Part shown: positions 46,864 to 60,215 of the stretch, one piece after another
How the letters are laid out: each line of letters opens with the position of its first letter
Position numbering within the stretch: the first letter of the stretch is position 1
Assembly: GCA_963682175.1 (NCBI GenBank)
Contig: OY821772.1
Coordinates: forward strand, 51,730,925-51,794,924
From: Triglochin maritima
Lineage: Eukaryota; Streptophyta; Magnoliopsida; Alismatales; Juncaginaceae
Reading direction: 5' to 3'
DNA: 64,000 nucleotides
Notes under the pieces: generated by a model
Told to the model about the DNA's origin: nothing
The model's database searches: none
What the model saw: the letters and a program-made list of their open reading frames with translations, nothing else
Program-made: the position numbers and the translations under genes

Positions 46864-47460
46864 CTAGAGTGAACTGGAGTTGAGTCCTAGTTGAAGGTCA
46901 AGCTTGTTGTGGGACTTAGGCAAGATGGTGACCGGAAAAGGGTTGCCCATCCCATGTCCGATGTCCTTACCCACGCCTTCGAATTGTAGAACCGCCATCG
47001 GCCTTGTGAACGTCCTACTGAGGTCCTCCATAATAGAGAAGTCTGGGATGGATCGGGGAGGGCCGTAGAACCATGGAGTGCAATTGGAGGTGCATTCTGT
47101 TGCATGGCTTTTGATGAAGGGTTGGAGGTAGAGGCTTATTCCGTCGTTCTGGGACTCCAATTCCCGTCTTTTCTGCTTCATCCTCTCCTTCTTGTGGGCA
47201 TTCTGGTGGCCTCCCAAAGCCTGCGAGTTTAAGAATTCCTTCAAGCAGAATTGGCAACTATACTTTTTCTCGTCGACGTAGGCGTTTGGTTTTGGAAATA
47301 TTGGAGTGCTTGACATGGAGGTGCTGGAAGAGCTTTTGACGTCAAAATCGTCGTCTACATACTCCTTGATCACATCAGGATTATGACAAACAGGCAGATC
47401 GACATCAAACCCGAACAAGCGGATTTTCTTCAGGTGTCTTGCTTCTCCATCACCTTCCAT
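46864..47460 (-). CDS. Single C2H2 zinc-finger protein, ZFP5/6/GIS-like
   Basis: This is an intronless 198-aa nuclear protein of the plant C1-1i C2H2 class. The finger is YSCQFCLKEFLNSQALGGHQ (C69, C72, H85, H89) and carries the plant-specific QALGGH helix. It is followed directly by a basic stretch (KKERMKQKRRE) that could act as a nuclear signal. The C-terminus has an EAR-type repression motif, LDLQLGL. The N-terminal IRLFGFDVDL is typical of the ZFP6/GIS subgroup, which in Arabidopsis controls trichome and root-hair formation through gibberellin and cytokinin signalling. That role is inferred from family membership only. The start codon is the first ATG of the frame and is followed by MEGDGEARHLKKIRL. 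Confidence 0.92.
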   Translation of the reverse strand: MEGDGEARHLKKIRLFGFDVDLPVCHNPDVIKEYVDDDFDVKSSSSTSMSSTPIFPKPNAYVDEKKYSCQFCLKEFLNSQALGGHQNAHKKERMKQKRRELESQNDGISLYLQPFIKSHATECTSNCTPWFYGPPRSIPDFSIMEDLSRTFTRPMAVLQFEGVGKDIGHGMGNPFPVTILPKSHNKLDLQLGLNSSSL

Positions 47461-50367
47461 TTTTTGGATGGGAGCACTGAAGAGTAGTTAGGGTTGAGGG
47501 TTTTTTTTATATTTGGTTAGAAGCCTATAAAATATTTTGATATGGAGACATTGGAGTCAAAGTTTGAGTTGAAATTTAAAAAGAGAGAACATTGGAGTAA
47601 AGCTCTACAGGTTTTTCTTTATGCATCCAACTAATTTTATTTATTTATTTTAAATTTTAGTGAGAATCATTGGAACGTGATAAGTTTAAAACATGGTACT
47701 CCTAATTATATTCGTCTTTGTAAAGTTGGACAAGATGGAAGTTTCGACCAGAAGAATAGATATGATATTGTTTCCACAATATAGTACATCAAAGATATGA
47801 TTGTCTCAACCGAGACTATTGTAGACTTGTAGTTTTAAATTAAAGCATACTAAATAAATAATGCACCTTTTTCCCTACTAACTGATGTCTACAGATAAAG
47901 TAGCACAACACTTTTTCTTTGGAACGTAATTAGTACAAGTTGTTGGAGAGGATCAGGGCTCTTCGGACTTGTTTTTCATTAATTATTTTGAACTATTTAA
48001 CTATTTGGTTACTTGTAGCCGGGTTTTATAACACCCGTAGTGTGTGGGGTTAACTATAAAGTTTTGTAGACTTTAGTATCGATTTGGCTCATGGGAAGGC
48101 TATTATTAATATATGCACTAAACCACTTTCAAAATAAAATAAAATAAACGTAATTAGTACACGTCCTAAAGAAAGTTAAAACAAGTAGTAAACAGTTTTC
48201 AGGTCACACCATCCAGTCGTGTGGGGTTTATACAACGATCTCAAGTCCAAACTAATCTCGTTTCAAGAAGAGATCTCTTCGACATAAGGCTTATTGAGTA
48301 TTAATGTATGGACATGATACTACATTGAGACTAGACTAATTTGTAGATTTCCAAACTTACGGTAGCTAAAGTCAGAAATTAAATCCTAATACAGTTTGTG
48401 CCCTCTGATATGATTAGAACTATATCAGTTACAATGTCAAGAGAAATTTTGAAGGTGTTAACTCTGCTTGGGAAATTAATTCAGAACCATTTGCTAATAA
48501 AAACAAGCTAGCATACGACGGCGGAAATAAAAATACTCATCCCGAGGGATTTTATGTTATTCTCTAGTTTATAAGATAATCTTTACTCCTACACTATCTT
48601 CCTTTTAACATATTTTTATGCACATATCTTCCGGCTATAAGCAAGAAGGCATACAAAAGCTTAACTGTAATGTTTGGTTCACCGTACTTAGATTCCATAG
48701 AATTCAATGTCATCTAATTATATTAGATTCCGAGGAATTAAATTCCATGTAAAATTACATTATTTTATAACATTGTAATTCAACACATAAATCCCAATGC
48801 AATAAAAAATAAATTGTAATTTAATAAATCCATTAAATATTGAAAGAAATTGTTAGAACACTGGCATGCTTCCCGAAAAGATCTAAGTTAAATTAAACGA
48901 TGTGGTAATATTTGAATTATATGAAATGAACGATTGCAATGTAATTAGATTACGACTTACAACAATATAATCCAATTACCTTGAAATGAGTATAATTAGA
49001 TTTACCTCCGTAACTAGATTACAGAATGATTAATCATTCAATTTCCTCAACCTAACAGTGGATTGCAATCCAACAGGTATATGATTACATAACAACATAG
49101 ATTACAACGAATCAATCATGACCTAATTGCAAAAATAGAAGGCAAGACTCTTTAGCGTAGTTTTAAGAACGAAAGGCACAAAGAGACAGAAATCGCAAGG
49201 GTAAACTGTGCGAATCATGCAATTTATTGTATAAATTTTGATCATATGCGCAAAGTTACATCTCATGTATCTCTTCCACATCCTGCGCAATCATTAGCAA
49301 TTCTTTTAACATGTAATAAGAATTATAGAAGCCGATAGGTCAAAAGAGAAGGCAGTTGATAAATGGTTCAGATAGAAGACCAAAATTGCCCATGGTTAAT
49401 GTTTACCAATTACCATGTTTACAAGAATCCCGCCTAAGCACTTGGGTACCACTAGATGTGCATCATAACTACGGAATCCATTACATGCACATAAAAAATA
49501 CCGTCCATGACATACCACTTCGGTGGAGGCAAATACAGGATTATTTGGTGGGTCAGCGCCCCTTTACAACCAACCCATTGGTGGTCAACTACCACATGTA
49601 ATGTAGCACTTAGACAACCCATGATCAAGAATACACACATTAACAAGACTATGAAAGCAAATTTTAAACTTGACTTAAAAGGAAAAAGAAACCTAATTAT
49701 GGCACCATGGAATATTAGAAGTGGGAGATGATGAAACCAAAACTATAATATTGCTTCCATATCAAACCATATCTTCTTTGCAAACAAAAGCAATTCCATG
49801 ACAGCCTAACCAAGTCATGAACTCCAATTATCATATTCACAAAGCAAAGATATTTGACACACTTAATCTAGACATATTATTGTAGCTAATTAAATAGATT
49901 GATTGAATTGTGGACATCTTCTACACTAGGCTTGCAACAATCCCATCAACTCCCACTACAATTTTAAATTATATCTTCAATGTACTCTGCTGCCTGAACC
50001 ACTTTGGTTTCCACCAATCAATCAAACCAACATAGAAAAACACAATCAACCAACCAAACCCAGTCAGAACGCATTGACTATACATCTCAACATATAACTC
50101 CAAGTGATGCCATCTAAAGGAGGACGGCCAGAGTGAAGTTGATTGATGAAGTGATTTTGTACAGGTTTTCAGGATTAGAGGAAACAAACAACAGGGAGTT
50201 GGTAAACTATTTTCATAGTTTTCCAACATGCACCTTTCAAACCATGTTTATTAAAATAAAGTTGTGCCCACTCCAAAAAGTGGTTGACATCGGGGCCACA
50301 CTCAGCAACCCCACGAGTTAAGTGGGTTGCCGGATTTGACAAGAGATTCCAGTGAATGTGGAAACAA
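47461..50367. other. Intergenic, AT-rich, no gene recognised
   Basis: The left end contains the zinc-finger promoter and 5' UTR. The right end, nearest 50367, should hold the 3' UTR of the DNA glycosylase. A stretch at 48670-49080 has the look of a decayed transposon (gtttggttcaccg at its left end), but I could not define matching termini. Confidence 0.45.
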
Positions 50368-53300
50368 TTATTTTTCTTGCTTGATTTCGAGACAGTAATT
50401 AGAAACAGGACAGATAGCATTGGTGGGACTAGATGAATGAGTACCTCTGCTCTTGTTGCAAAGCTGGCATGATTTCCCATGCGTGTAGAGAAGACAATTC
50501 AACTCAAATTTTAGTTCATCTGGGATCCACTTGTTCAGGTGATGATATGTCTTTGTCCGATCAGCTTTAGTAGGAACCCAACCAATGGCTCGTGCAATTC
50601 GAAGCACCTAACAATGCATAAACTTGTGAATTGTATATTTTGCGACCTTCTAGAATCTAGAGACATGAGATAAGATACAAAGAAAAGGTACTTACATGAG
50701 TGTCCACAGGGAAATCATCTTTTTGAAGATTAAACATTAAGAGACAAGCAACCTGTAATTGTTACAAATATTTGTTAGTGGAAGAATAGAAACAATATGA
50801 TCAAAAGTTCATATGTTTCAAGGTAAACAAATTACATAATTCGACGTGATCTGAAAGGGACACACCAGAAGTCATATCATAGATTGTAAAGCGCAATCAA
50901 TATGAGTATATCATTTAAGTGAGAGAAAAGAAACACATACTTTCCTGAAGGAATATCCACAAACACTAGTGCTTACCTCCAACCTATTCTCACCTTTTCT
51001 TCCATTCTCTATGCATAAATCAGTGATAATTGCACATAGGGGCATTTTAAAAGAGATGAAAGGCTAAAGCACTGGACAAGATAATCGAAAAGCTATGAAA
51101 TACTAATCTAAATATAAGATCAGTCACTATAAGGTTATTTTATGTACTTGCTTTTGGTACAACTTTTTCTTGGTAGTACTTATATTCCTGACCACCATCA
51201 TGGACGGTTGTAGGATTTGGAAAAGGAAAAAAATCATTCCACACTAAGAAAACAAGGTTGGACAATCGGTGACTGGATTCAAATCAAAATCAACACTTGA
51301 CATGTAATATAGATGACATGTTTCATTTACAAAGAAATATAAGATTGGGGATATTTCTATGTACACGCCAGGGTGGGCTTTTAAAAAAAACTAACAGGAC
51401 TTGATGTGGGACGGAATTTTCATTTTATTTGCATTAGGCCATCCTGCTCCAGACATGGCTTGATTGTCTCCCTACAATATAAGGAGAGGCATAACAAACT
51501 GAGGTTAAATTAAAGATGACGAAACTAATGATTTTCTCACAACATGTTTTGCGGAGTTGCGTGGGGTTTTCTGCCCACGCAATCCTGTAAAATTCCGTGA
51601 CAAATCAAGCAATGAAGTAACATGCATTTCAGAAAACCTAACAAATTATAGTGCAAAAAGAACCTTGTGGTCCTTGTCATTTGTCTTACAGCTTTACAAG
51701 CTTTAGGAAATAGCCACTGAAGGACGTGAGAATACAAGAGATTAAATAAGACACCGAAATATATCAATCTGACAATCATGTTCAATGTACAACATTTATC
51801 CAAGGTACTGACAAGTGACAAACAACCATTTTGACACCACTTTGTAAAGGCGAGTTTGACCTTCAATGTTCAATACTTTATAAGTTACAAGGAATCTAAA
51901 TCCTAGCCTCTTGATAACTTTTTTATTTATGAGATGACAGGAAAGTTTGTGGCTCGAAATGTCCCTAGAATAAGCTTTACCTTAAATTACTATTTAGAGG
52001 ACATCAATATTGTTTTACCGTTGAAACAACTAAGGCAACAACATTGTAACATTTGATCTGAGACCCTTGAGATATACTGACTGGAACGGTGCATGCCCAA
52101 CAAAATCAATGATGGGAGTTTCAAACCAAAGTGTATACATGACAAAAATGCTTGATAAAGGGGGGCTAACTGATTTCATAGCTTGGTCTCCACGTGATTG
52201 ATAAAATAACTTCATCTGCACTTGTGTTTCAACAAGTTTAAACGTGTATGGTTAGGAAAAGAAACCATGCGAAAATTCAAAAAGACAAAAGATCTGATTG
52301 CAATAGCCACTAGGCTAAACAACCATCTTTCTCTTACAGATTATTCAAATATAGAACATATCAAGAGACACTACACAATATCTTCTTTACAAGAAGACCT
52401 TTTGCTTTAATCTTTACAATCCTTAGTACCAAAACAACAGCTAAGATATGAGTACATGGCAAAACTCCAAAGCATATCTCTATGGCTATCCTACATAAAA
52501 CTAATTCTTTTCAGGCCAAATCTGACAGCAAACAGCATGAACAGACTTCAAAAAGACTAAAACTTTGATCTTTCAGCTATCCCCAAGGGCATGCACATTA
52601 AGGCACAAATGGAATATAGAAGGTGAAATATGGGGCAACACAGGTTAATGATGAATATCAATGAGCATTTTTTCCCCTCCATCCATGCCATATTCTAAGT
52701 ATAAAAGGCATTTATTTTATTCAAAATTTTAAGTACTGGTAAAATTGAATCCAATCATCTAAAAATTTGTACAGATCTTCACAGGGACTTGAATCAACAA
52801 AATTCCATCACAACCTCAATTCTTCTTCTTTTCAAGTTTTAAATCATCACATGAAATTATTAAATGAAAAACGCCTTATGTTGCCCCTTCACACGCCCCC
52901 ATCTAGGACTAAGAACACAATAAACCCACCAACACCAAAATCTTAAGAAGGAAATATACAAATTATATATCTTCTTTTCCTCGCCCCTTCACATGGCAAC
53001 TTTTAAGCAAAAGACTCAACAGATTGTGGTTTACTGGCAGAAATCATGGTATTAGACCATATCTTCTTGCATTACACAAAGGTGTACGGTTACAAGGTTA
53101 TCTTGCAAGCTAGCAAATAATTCTTGGGTTCCATTCTTTTTCCCGTGTGACTTGCTTTTTATTTGATGTGTAGTTTATTTGAGCTTTTTTAATCCGTGTG
53201 GTTTATTTGGTTCTTTGTTTAACACCAACATTACCATAACATAATGGAGAAGAATAAAAAAGTACTATGCGAAAAGGAGAATGACAAAATGATATGAAAG

Positions 53301-55913
53301 TAAAGATTGCATACTAGGCATAACTAAAGTAAGTCTCTTGTTCAAATAGCAACATGTTGCTTCTGTGAAAATTAACAGTAAAGATGATAAAAATGAGGGA
53401 ATGGACCATAAATGATGAATTTTGAACAGCTAAGATACAGGATTGGAAGGAACGAAGCAATTTAGTAGAAGAATGGAAAAGTTCTTTTTTTATCAATGTA
53501 GAGTGTAGACAAACTGACCTTCAAATATGGAATTTAGAACAAAGAAGTGTTGTTATCTCCTATTCCGATCACAATTGTTTTAAGTTAAGACACTAAATAT
53601 AGTAATTGAATGTAGAAAAGGAAATACACAAGGTTCTTAACATAATAATTTAAATATTTAATAATTAATGTGATATCAAAGTGGAAGGCCCAATATCACT
53701 CTTAGTTAAAAAAGTTTTGGGACTTAGATATATAAGTTATCTTTACCTTTCATTGTAACCTAAAGAATACTATCTAGTGTGTTTAACACTTTTCACAGCA
53801 TCACATTATAAATAACAAACAACTAGAATCACTACACATGTAATGTATGAAGTCATTTGAGCCTACCTAACATTCTACTGCGCATATATGCCCAGGCAAT
53901 TAAAGCATTTCAAATTGGTCAACCATAAACTGAACAATAACACAAAAATAAACTGAGCTTTGTACATGAACTAACTGTCTTCGGTCCAATCCCTTTGAAA
54001 CGAGAAAGTTCAGCCTTAACCTCATCCACAGACAATTCTCTTAGGTACTCCAAGCAAAAACAACCTCTTCTCAGCATCAAATCTTTCAAAATACTTTTGA
54101 TTCGTGTTGTCTTTGTTGGTGCCAAACCCCCACACCTTATAGCATTCTCCACACTTCTGGACTCTGCAATCAAAACCTTTACCTCAAGAAAACACACACA
54201 TAAGACTACTGATACCAACGGGAAAAAGAAAAAGAAATCACCAGCCAATGTTGATAACAGGGTGAAAATAAGTTAAGAACAGCACTAATAATTTTTTTGC
54301 TTAAACTGTCGCTGAAAATAGCAGAATATAAAATCATACCCATCTATAATCTGAAATTACACAATTGACCCCATATTAATTTCAGATAATTCATGTCTCT
54401 CTACATGAAATGCTCAAGGGAAAATTATTAACCGTTGTACAAGACAACAAGTACAATGGGGGTAATGCTTTCCAACGTCACTTTGTATTTTTACATTCTG
54501 TCCATGAATTATAAAAACTGTAATTTTGTTACTCTCTTTGTCCTGAAAGCATCAAATGCCCAGGCTACTCCCTTTCTATATGTTTGTAACTTGCAAGAGA
54601 TGTTGTCTTCCTCGCAGGTTCATGTAAGCCCATCACAGAATTACAGTTCTTTACCTCCACTGAAACACCCATAGCTTGCATGGGGGTTGTGCAGTTGATA
54701 TTGCTTTAGAACTTTTAGGTTTTGTTGTTGGTGGAATAAAAATCAAGGACTTTAAGAGGATGCTTGAGAGCGCTGATGTGGCTAAAAAAGGAAACAAAAT
54801 TACAAAACTGTGTTTTCATTTTAAGCAGTGTTGACTACTGTTGATTATGAATCCAAAGCATGTTTTACCCAGTTGGAGAAAATTCATTATTGCATACCCC
54901 AACTAGTTTGGGATAAAAGGCTTTGTTGTTGTTGTTGTGTTGGAGAAAATTCATTATTGTGTCCTATACTTCCTAATCTAGAATTCTTCGTAATTTACGT
55001 ATTGACATTGAAAATGAGCTGCTATGTATGATCATCCCTCTATGTTCTTCTTCTGTAGCTTCTTTATTTTTTGATGTTTTAGTATAGACTAAACCCTAAA
55101 CTCAATCTGTTTTCTGAGATCCCCTTGTCTAGCACACAACAATGCATGATGTCATTTCAATGTAGAACATGAATTTCATCCCATTTTAATCACTGTAATC
55201 TATGACAAGTCGAGTATAGCATCACATGATTCACCAAATCATTTGATTTTGTGCTACCTGAGCAAGCACAGGTGATATGGCAAATCCAAAGTGGTCAGAT
55301 CGGTCAATAATTGAACCATGAGAGACACTAAGGCCATGTTTGGATAACTAAAGGTTTCAAAACTTTGATTTCAAAAACGCATTTTTGAGCTTGGCATCTA
55401 ATTCGAATAATGTATTTTAAAGACACGTTATTGTATGTAATAATGTGTTTGGATAAAAAATGCAGTATTCGTCAAACCATAGGTTTCATTGGAAATGACG
55501 AGGGAGAAGATACACGACAAAGGGACAAAACGCAACAACGTAAGAAAAACACATACAAAAACAACGAAATAAATATTAACATAAAAAGCGGAAACAACGA
55601 CGAGTAGCATTCTCGTAAGAAAGCTCACATCTTGCCAAGTCGGGAAAGCGGACTTGAGCAAAGCGAAGGCCTTGCTGGAGTTAGTCTCCCTGGTGTTCTG
55701 CGACAGAACGGTGCTCACAAGCCCATCCAGCACCGTCTGCTCCTTCTCCTCGGGGTCTTCGGCGGATCTGTCGCGGCGGAAGGGGGCGAACTGCTCCGGG
55801 AAGCCGTCGGAGGCTAGGAGGTAGTCGCGGAGGGACAGGCATTGGTGGTCCGGGAAGGGATCGGTGGTGGGAGGAGACGAGGATTTGGGTTTTTTGGGGT
55901 TCTTCCGACGCAT
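50368..55913 (-). CDS. HhH-GPD DNA glycosylase (At3g47830-like, DEMETER-related superfamily)
   Basis: This is a base-excision-repair glycosylase of the endonuclease III type. The minus-strand exons are 55913-55629, 54176-53976, 50752-50696 and 50607-50368, all GT-AG and all phase 0, giving 260 aa. The N-terminus is basic. The core has VLDGLVSTVLSQNT, then ENAIRCGGLAPTKT, the helix-hairpin-helix FKGIGPKT (catalytic-type Lys at 161) and FPVDTHV (Asp at 179). Four Cys at 219, 228, 231 and 247 fit an iron-sulfur cluster loop, with a wider last spacing than in bacterial Nth. An in-frame upstream ATG at 55964 would add 17 residues, and I prefer MRRKNPKK by similarity. Intron 2 is 3.2 kb, and intron 1 holds a tiny LINE insertion. 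Confidence 0.93.
54893..54938 (+). mobile_element. 46-bp 5'-truncated RTE LINE insertion
   Basis: Only the conserved 3' tail remains (cataccccaactagtttggg, then ttgttgttgttgt). It is flanked by a perfect 21-bp target-site duplication at 54872-54892 and 54939-54959. It lies in intron 1 of the DNA glycosylase gene, on the opposite strand to the gene. Confidence 0.92.
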
Positions 55914-56587
55914 TAGAGCACCCGACGCCCAGCCGGTTTCTCTCTCGGTCACATCCTCCGTCACATCTCTCTCAACCTCTAAATTTTTCTTAATTCACAC
56001 TCATAAATAACTCAAACGTCGTACGTTCTCTTCCGTCATTTCGGGATCAATTCTAAACAAAACATGAAAAATTATCAAAAAATTCTAGAAAATATAAACA
56101 AATAAAAAACTTATTTTTAAAAAAATTTGAAAAAACGATTTTAAATGATTTTTAAAACATTTCTAAACAAAAAAAAGACCAGTGATGGGGACACGTGCCC
56201 CCCACCAACCAGGATTTGGGAAGCACCTATCCGCACGAAATTCCGCCTGGGCGAAGGGTTTAGGATTTTTTTATTAATAAAATGTTGATGTGTCGGGTCG
56301 GATTTTCTGGACGCATGGTTTTTTGGAATGGTTAAGGATGCTCTTGGGTTTGGCGTTTAGGGTTTCGACCTTAGCCCCCTTTTGTGCCGGGAAGAAATGG
56401 CGCCCCGTGATGGGGTTGGGGATTTGCGGTTAAGTCCTCGTGGACCTAGAAAAAAATAGCGAATTTAAATGTGAACCCGCTTACTTGGTCTTATTGTGAT
56501 TGCTTTCTCTTACTTCTTCACTTTAACGTAAATGTAAAATTGTCTCCATAAGTTAAAGAAGTGATTCGGAATTATTGTGAATTCACG
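55914..56587. other. Upstream region of the DNA glycosylase, no gene recognised
   Basis: This is the promoter and 5' UTR of the minus-strand glycosylase, followed by AT-rich DNA. A short GC-rich patch lies near 56190-56260. Nothing else is recognised. Confidence 0.45.
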
Positions 56588-56592
56588 CTAAT

Positions 56593-57966
56593 TGTTGAAC
56601 GTTTTAATTTAAACCGCAAGTGCATGGTCGCGTTGAAGCAGTGGCAAATACGGGTCGTCCTCAGGGAGGTGAGCAGCCTCTTGTTTGCACGAAATCAAGT
56701 GACAAAAATATGGAAGAGACTTTGATTATGCTACGCTACACTACACTACGAATTATGAAATGCGAAAGAAAGCAACAAACGATTAACTAAAACTTAACTA
56801 AGAACGAAAAACGAGTGTTGGAATTCAGAAATGGAAAATCCCTAAGGGGTGGAGTGAGTGCATACATGCAAAGAGGTGGGTGTTAAACACATTCTTTCAG
56901 CACAAGTGAAGGTGGTGTTATCATGCATAAGAAGTGTCTAAACGTTATGACAAAAGCTATCAATCTATTCACCAACCTAGTTGATTAACATTTACATATG
57001 CAAGTTGTTTATTTCAGAACCTAAACAAGCATGAGAGGTGTCTAATCATTTTGACAAAACTCATCAAATTATAAATTATATCCTAAACAAGCAAGCATAC
57101 ATTCATGTTTTACCAACACATTGGAAATAAAGCATTCATTCAATTTTCTAATGCGTGTATGAACATCTACTCCACCCCCCAAAGGGGACGGAACTACTCA
57201 CTACACATTACACTAATTATTAAACTAAGCAAAGAAAGCATATTAACTAAGCTACTAAAACTAATGAAATGAAATTAAACAAAGTAAAACAATAAACATA
57301 AAACAAACAACATAATAAAAAATCATTTATTAAAGTAACTCACATTTCAAGTAGCATCCTCATACTTTAGTGTGTGCTTCAATGCCTAACTTCTAATAGG
57401 AAGAATAACCACTTAAAATATGGAGTGATTACAATAGAAGGTGAAGAGTTCTATTTATAGCCAAAGAAAAAGGCAATCCGGGACAATCTCCCGATGTGGG
57501 ACTAAACAAATACCAGAAATTGACTAAATACACACTAATACGCGATCCACCAAAATCTTAGCGGACTTGGGTCAAAACAGACCGCCAATTAGCGGTCTAT
57601 ATGGTTCGGATCCCGCTAAATTTTCTTCTGAGTTTTTCTAGATGTCTTTGGTGATCTTTGATGCATCTACTTTGCTTGCTGGAGCTCCGACCCGAATAAA
57701 ATTGTCAAAATACTCAACATGATGATGTGAAGTATTTTGTTTTGCTCTTTGGTCCTTTGGCCTTACGTCCAGGTCTTTCTCCATTGCATCTTAGTCCCCA
57801 GGTCTCACAATTCAGTCATTTTTCCCTGCTTTTGGGTCTTTTTATGCTTCATCTTTTCAAACATATTTATTCCTGAAAACTAAACATAAAACTCGTTACA
57901 TAACATTGTTTAGGTGAAAGATAATGGATATAAGATACAAATATAAGCATGAAATGATGTCAATCA
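56593..57966 (-). repeat. Solo LTR, family A copy 2 (1374 bp)
   Basis: On the plus strand it starts TGTTGAACG and ends GTCAATCA. It is flanked by a perfect 5-bp duplication, ctaat (56588-56592 and 57967-57971). Its reverse complement matches 1902-3487 along most of its length. A TATA box (ctataaata on the minus strand, near 57452-57460) gives the sense direction. A conserved near-palindrome, gaccgccaattagcggtc, lies at 57580-57597. There is no internal region or second LTR nearby. Confidence 0.9.
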
Positions 57967-57971
57967 CTAAT

Positions 57972-59084
57972 TTTCTAGCGATCACATTGCTATAAGATCT
58001 TAAGGTGTAATTGATACTTGAAAAACTTTTAGGAAGTCGAAAACTCAACTTCAGAAGAAGAAGAATTTTAAGTGATTGGTAGTAAAAAAAACAAAGATTT
58101 TTTTTAACTTAGATTGGAGAATGACTTCTACGATTTTAAAAAGTACTTGAAATAATTTCTCTCACTTCCTCTAAAATGTGAAGAAATCATTGAAATGACG
58201 TTCTAGACTTCTCCTAACTTCTTAGGTACCAACAACACAATTAAATCACACACTTAGGGTCTTTTTGGGGTGCACCAAACTTTTTAGGTGGGAAGAAATT
58301 TCACTAGAAGTGCACAACCATCCTAAACTAATAAAAACATTTACAAAGTGTGACTTTCAAAGCGGTGTTGTAAGTTCCTAGGAATTTCTAACTGATAGAA
58401 TTAATAAATCTCAGGATTTATATGTGTCGTGGTTTATATTTACTATGTTTGGATAATCATATTTTTTGAAATGACAACTAAAAGTTTATATGGTACCTTA
58501 TTAGTTTCCCAATTTGGAATTGTGTCTAAACCATAAAGTCATGTTTGGAGCAAAACATCAGCATTTTGTATTAATCTGAATGATTGAAGTTACAACAAGT
58601 TGCATGGGATTTCGGAATTCCACGTATAAGCACGAAAATTAGTTTTGACAAAAATAATTAGAAAAGTGAAATTTCAAAATACCGTAAAGAATTTGCAAAA
58701 CAGTACAATGGCAACGAAGCATGATATTGCAAATGTGGCCCTTTGATATTTCATCTTCAAGTGAAATACAAGGTTGAAGTGACAAATGTGAACCCAACCG
58801 GAAACGATATCAAGTCTCCTCCGCTCCACACCAATCATAAAATAATAGGACAAAAAAATTCTTATCTGCAACGGGGTAAGATTGTCAATCTCAAGCGTAA
58901 AGGCTTCATCACCAAGGAACGAGCCTAAGTACGAATTCACAATTGGAGTGTAGAAAGCAAGACAAAATATTAAAGATAATATTTCACTTTCTACAAAGAA
59001 AGGGCTTTAACAAAAAGGATTCCTAAAGTGATAGCAACTACCAACTTTCTGGTGTGAATCGACTCTTCCTGGGTATTAAACCCT
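57972..59084. other. Intergenic, no gene recognised
   Basis: This is AT-rich DNA with only short frames. The LINE to the right may begin a little before 59085, but no recognisable coding similarity was found there. Confidence 0.4.
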
Positions 59085-60215
59085 CGTTGGTTGGTTCTAC
59101 ATATGGTTTTTATTGATTTACAAAATGCATATGATAGAATCCAAGAAATGTTATGTGGTGGACCCTTGAGAAAAAAAAGTATCAACAAAATATGTGAATG
59201 TAATTAAAGATATGTATGAATGAGTTAAAACTAACATTAGAATTTGTGATGATGTGACTAAAGTTTTTCCGATTAAGATTGGACTTCATCAGGGTTCAAC
59301 TTTAAGTCCATATCTATTTGCTTTAGTAATGGACGGGGCGACAAAAGACTTACAATGTGAGGTTCAATGGCGTATGTGTTTTTGCGGATGATGTAGTATT
59401 AATTGACGAGAGTATGGTAGGTGTGGAGAGAAAACTAGAGTTGTGGAGAAATACTTTAGAAACAAAATGTTTTAAATTAAGTAGATCTAAAACTGAATAT
59501 ATGAAAATGTTGTTTCAGTACCGTTAATACCGAGGAAGAGAAGATTATATTAGATGAGCAAGTGGTGCGTATAAAAGATATTTTTAGATATATTTGATCA
59601 ATACTTCAAAAAGATAGGGAGATCGATGAAGATGTTAACCATAAGATTAGAGCAGGATGGATGAAATGACGACAAGCTTCAGGTATCTTATGTGACAAGA
59701 AAATTTTACTTAAGTTAAAAGGAAAGTTTTATAGAACCGCAATAAGACCTACAATGCTATATGATGCGGAATGTTGGACCACTAAAAGACAACATATACA
59801 AAAGATGAGTGTATCTGAAATAAGGATGTTGAGGTAGATGTGCGACTATACGCGAATGGATCAGACTAGAAATGAAGACACTCGTAGGAGAGTTGGAGTT
59901 GTTCCAATGGAAGAGAAAATTATCCAACACAGACTGAGATGATATGGACATATACAAAGAAGACCTATTGAGGTATCTATAAGAAGAGAGGTATTGAATC
60001 GGATCGAAGACATAAAAAGAGGAAGAAGCAGACCACAATTGACTTGGGAGGAAGCGATCAAAAGAGATTTAAAAGATTGGAATGTTCCTCGAGAATTTAC
60101 ATTGGATAGAAACGCGTGGAAGAAGACGATTCACGTGTCTGAACCGTGACTCCTTAGAGTTTCATTTCTAGCATACCTCAACTAGTTTGTGATAAAAAAC
60201 TTTGTTGTTGTTGTT
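59085..60215 (+). mobile_element. Degenerate RTE-type LINE, 5'-truncated
   Basis: The plus strand encodes, with many stops and frame changes, the C-terminal half of an RTE reverse transcriptase. It includes MVFIDLQNAYDRI, SPYLFALVMDG, a degraded FADD box (VFADDVVLIDE-like), VNHKIRAGWMK, LKLKGKFYRTAIRPTMLYDAECW and a C-terminus near 60145. The conserved tail cctcaactagtttgtgat and gtt repeats follow, to about 60215. The same tail occurs at 37329-37456 and 54893-54938. The copy is clearly non-functional. Confidence 0.88.

Noticed and set aside
48670..49080. Possible hAT-type MITE (starts gtttggttcacc)
   Set aside because: No matching inverted terminus or 8-bp duplication could be found by eye.
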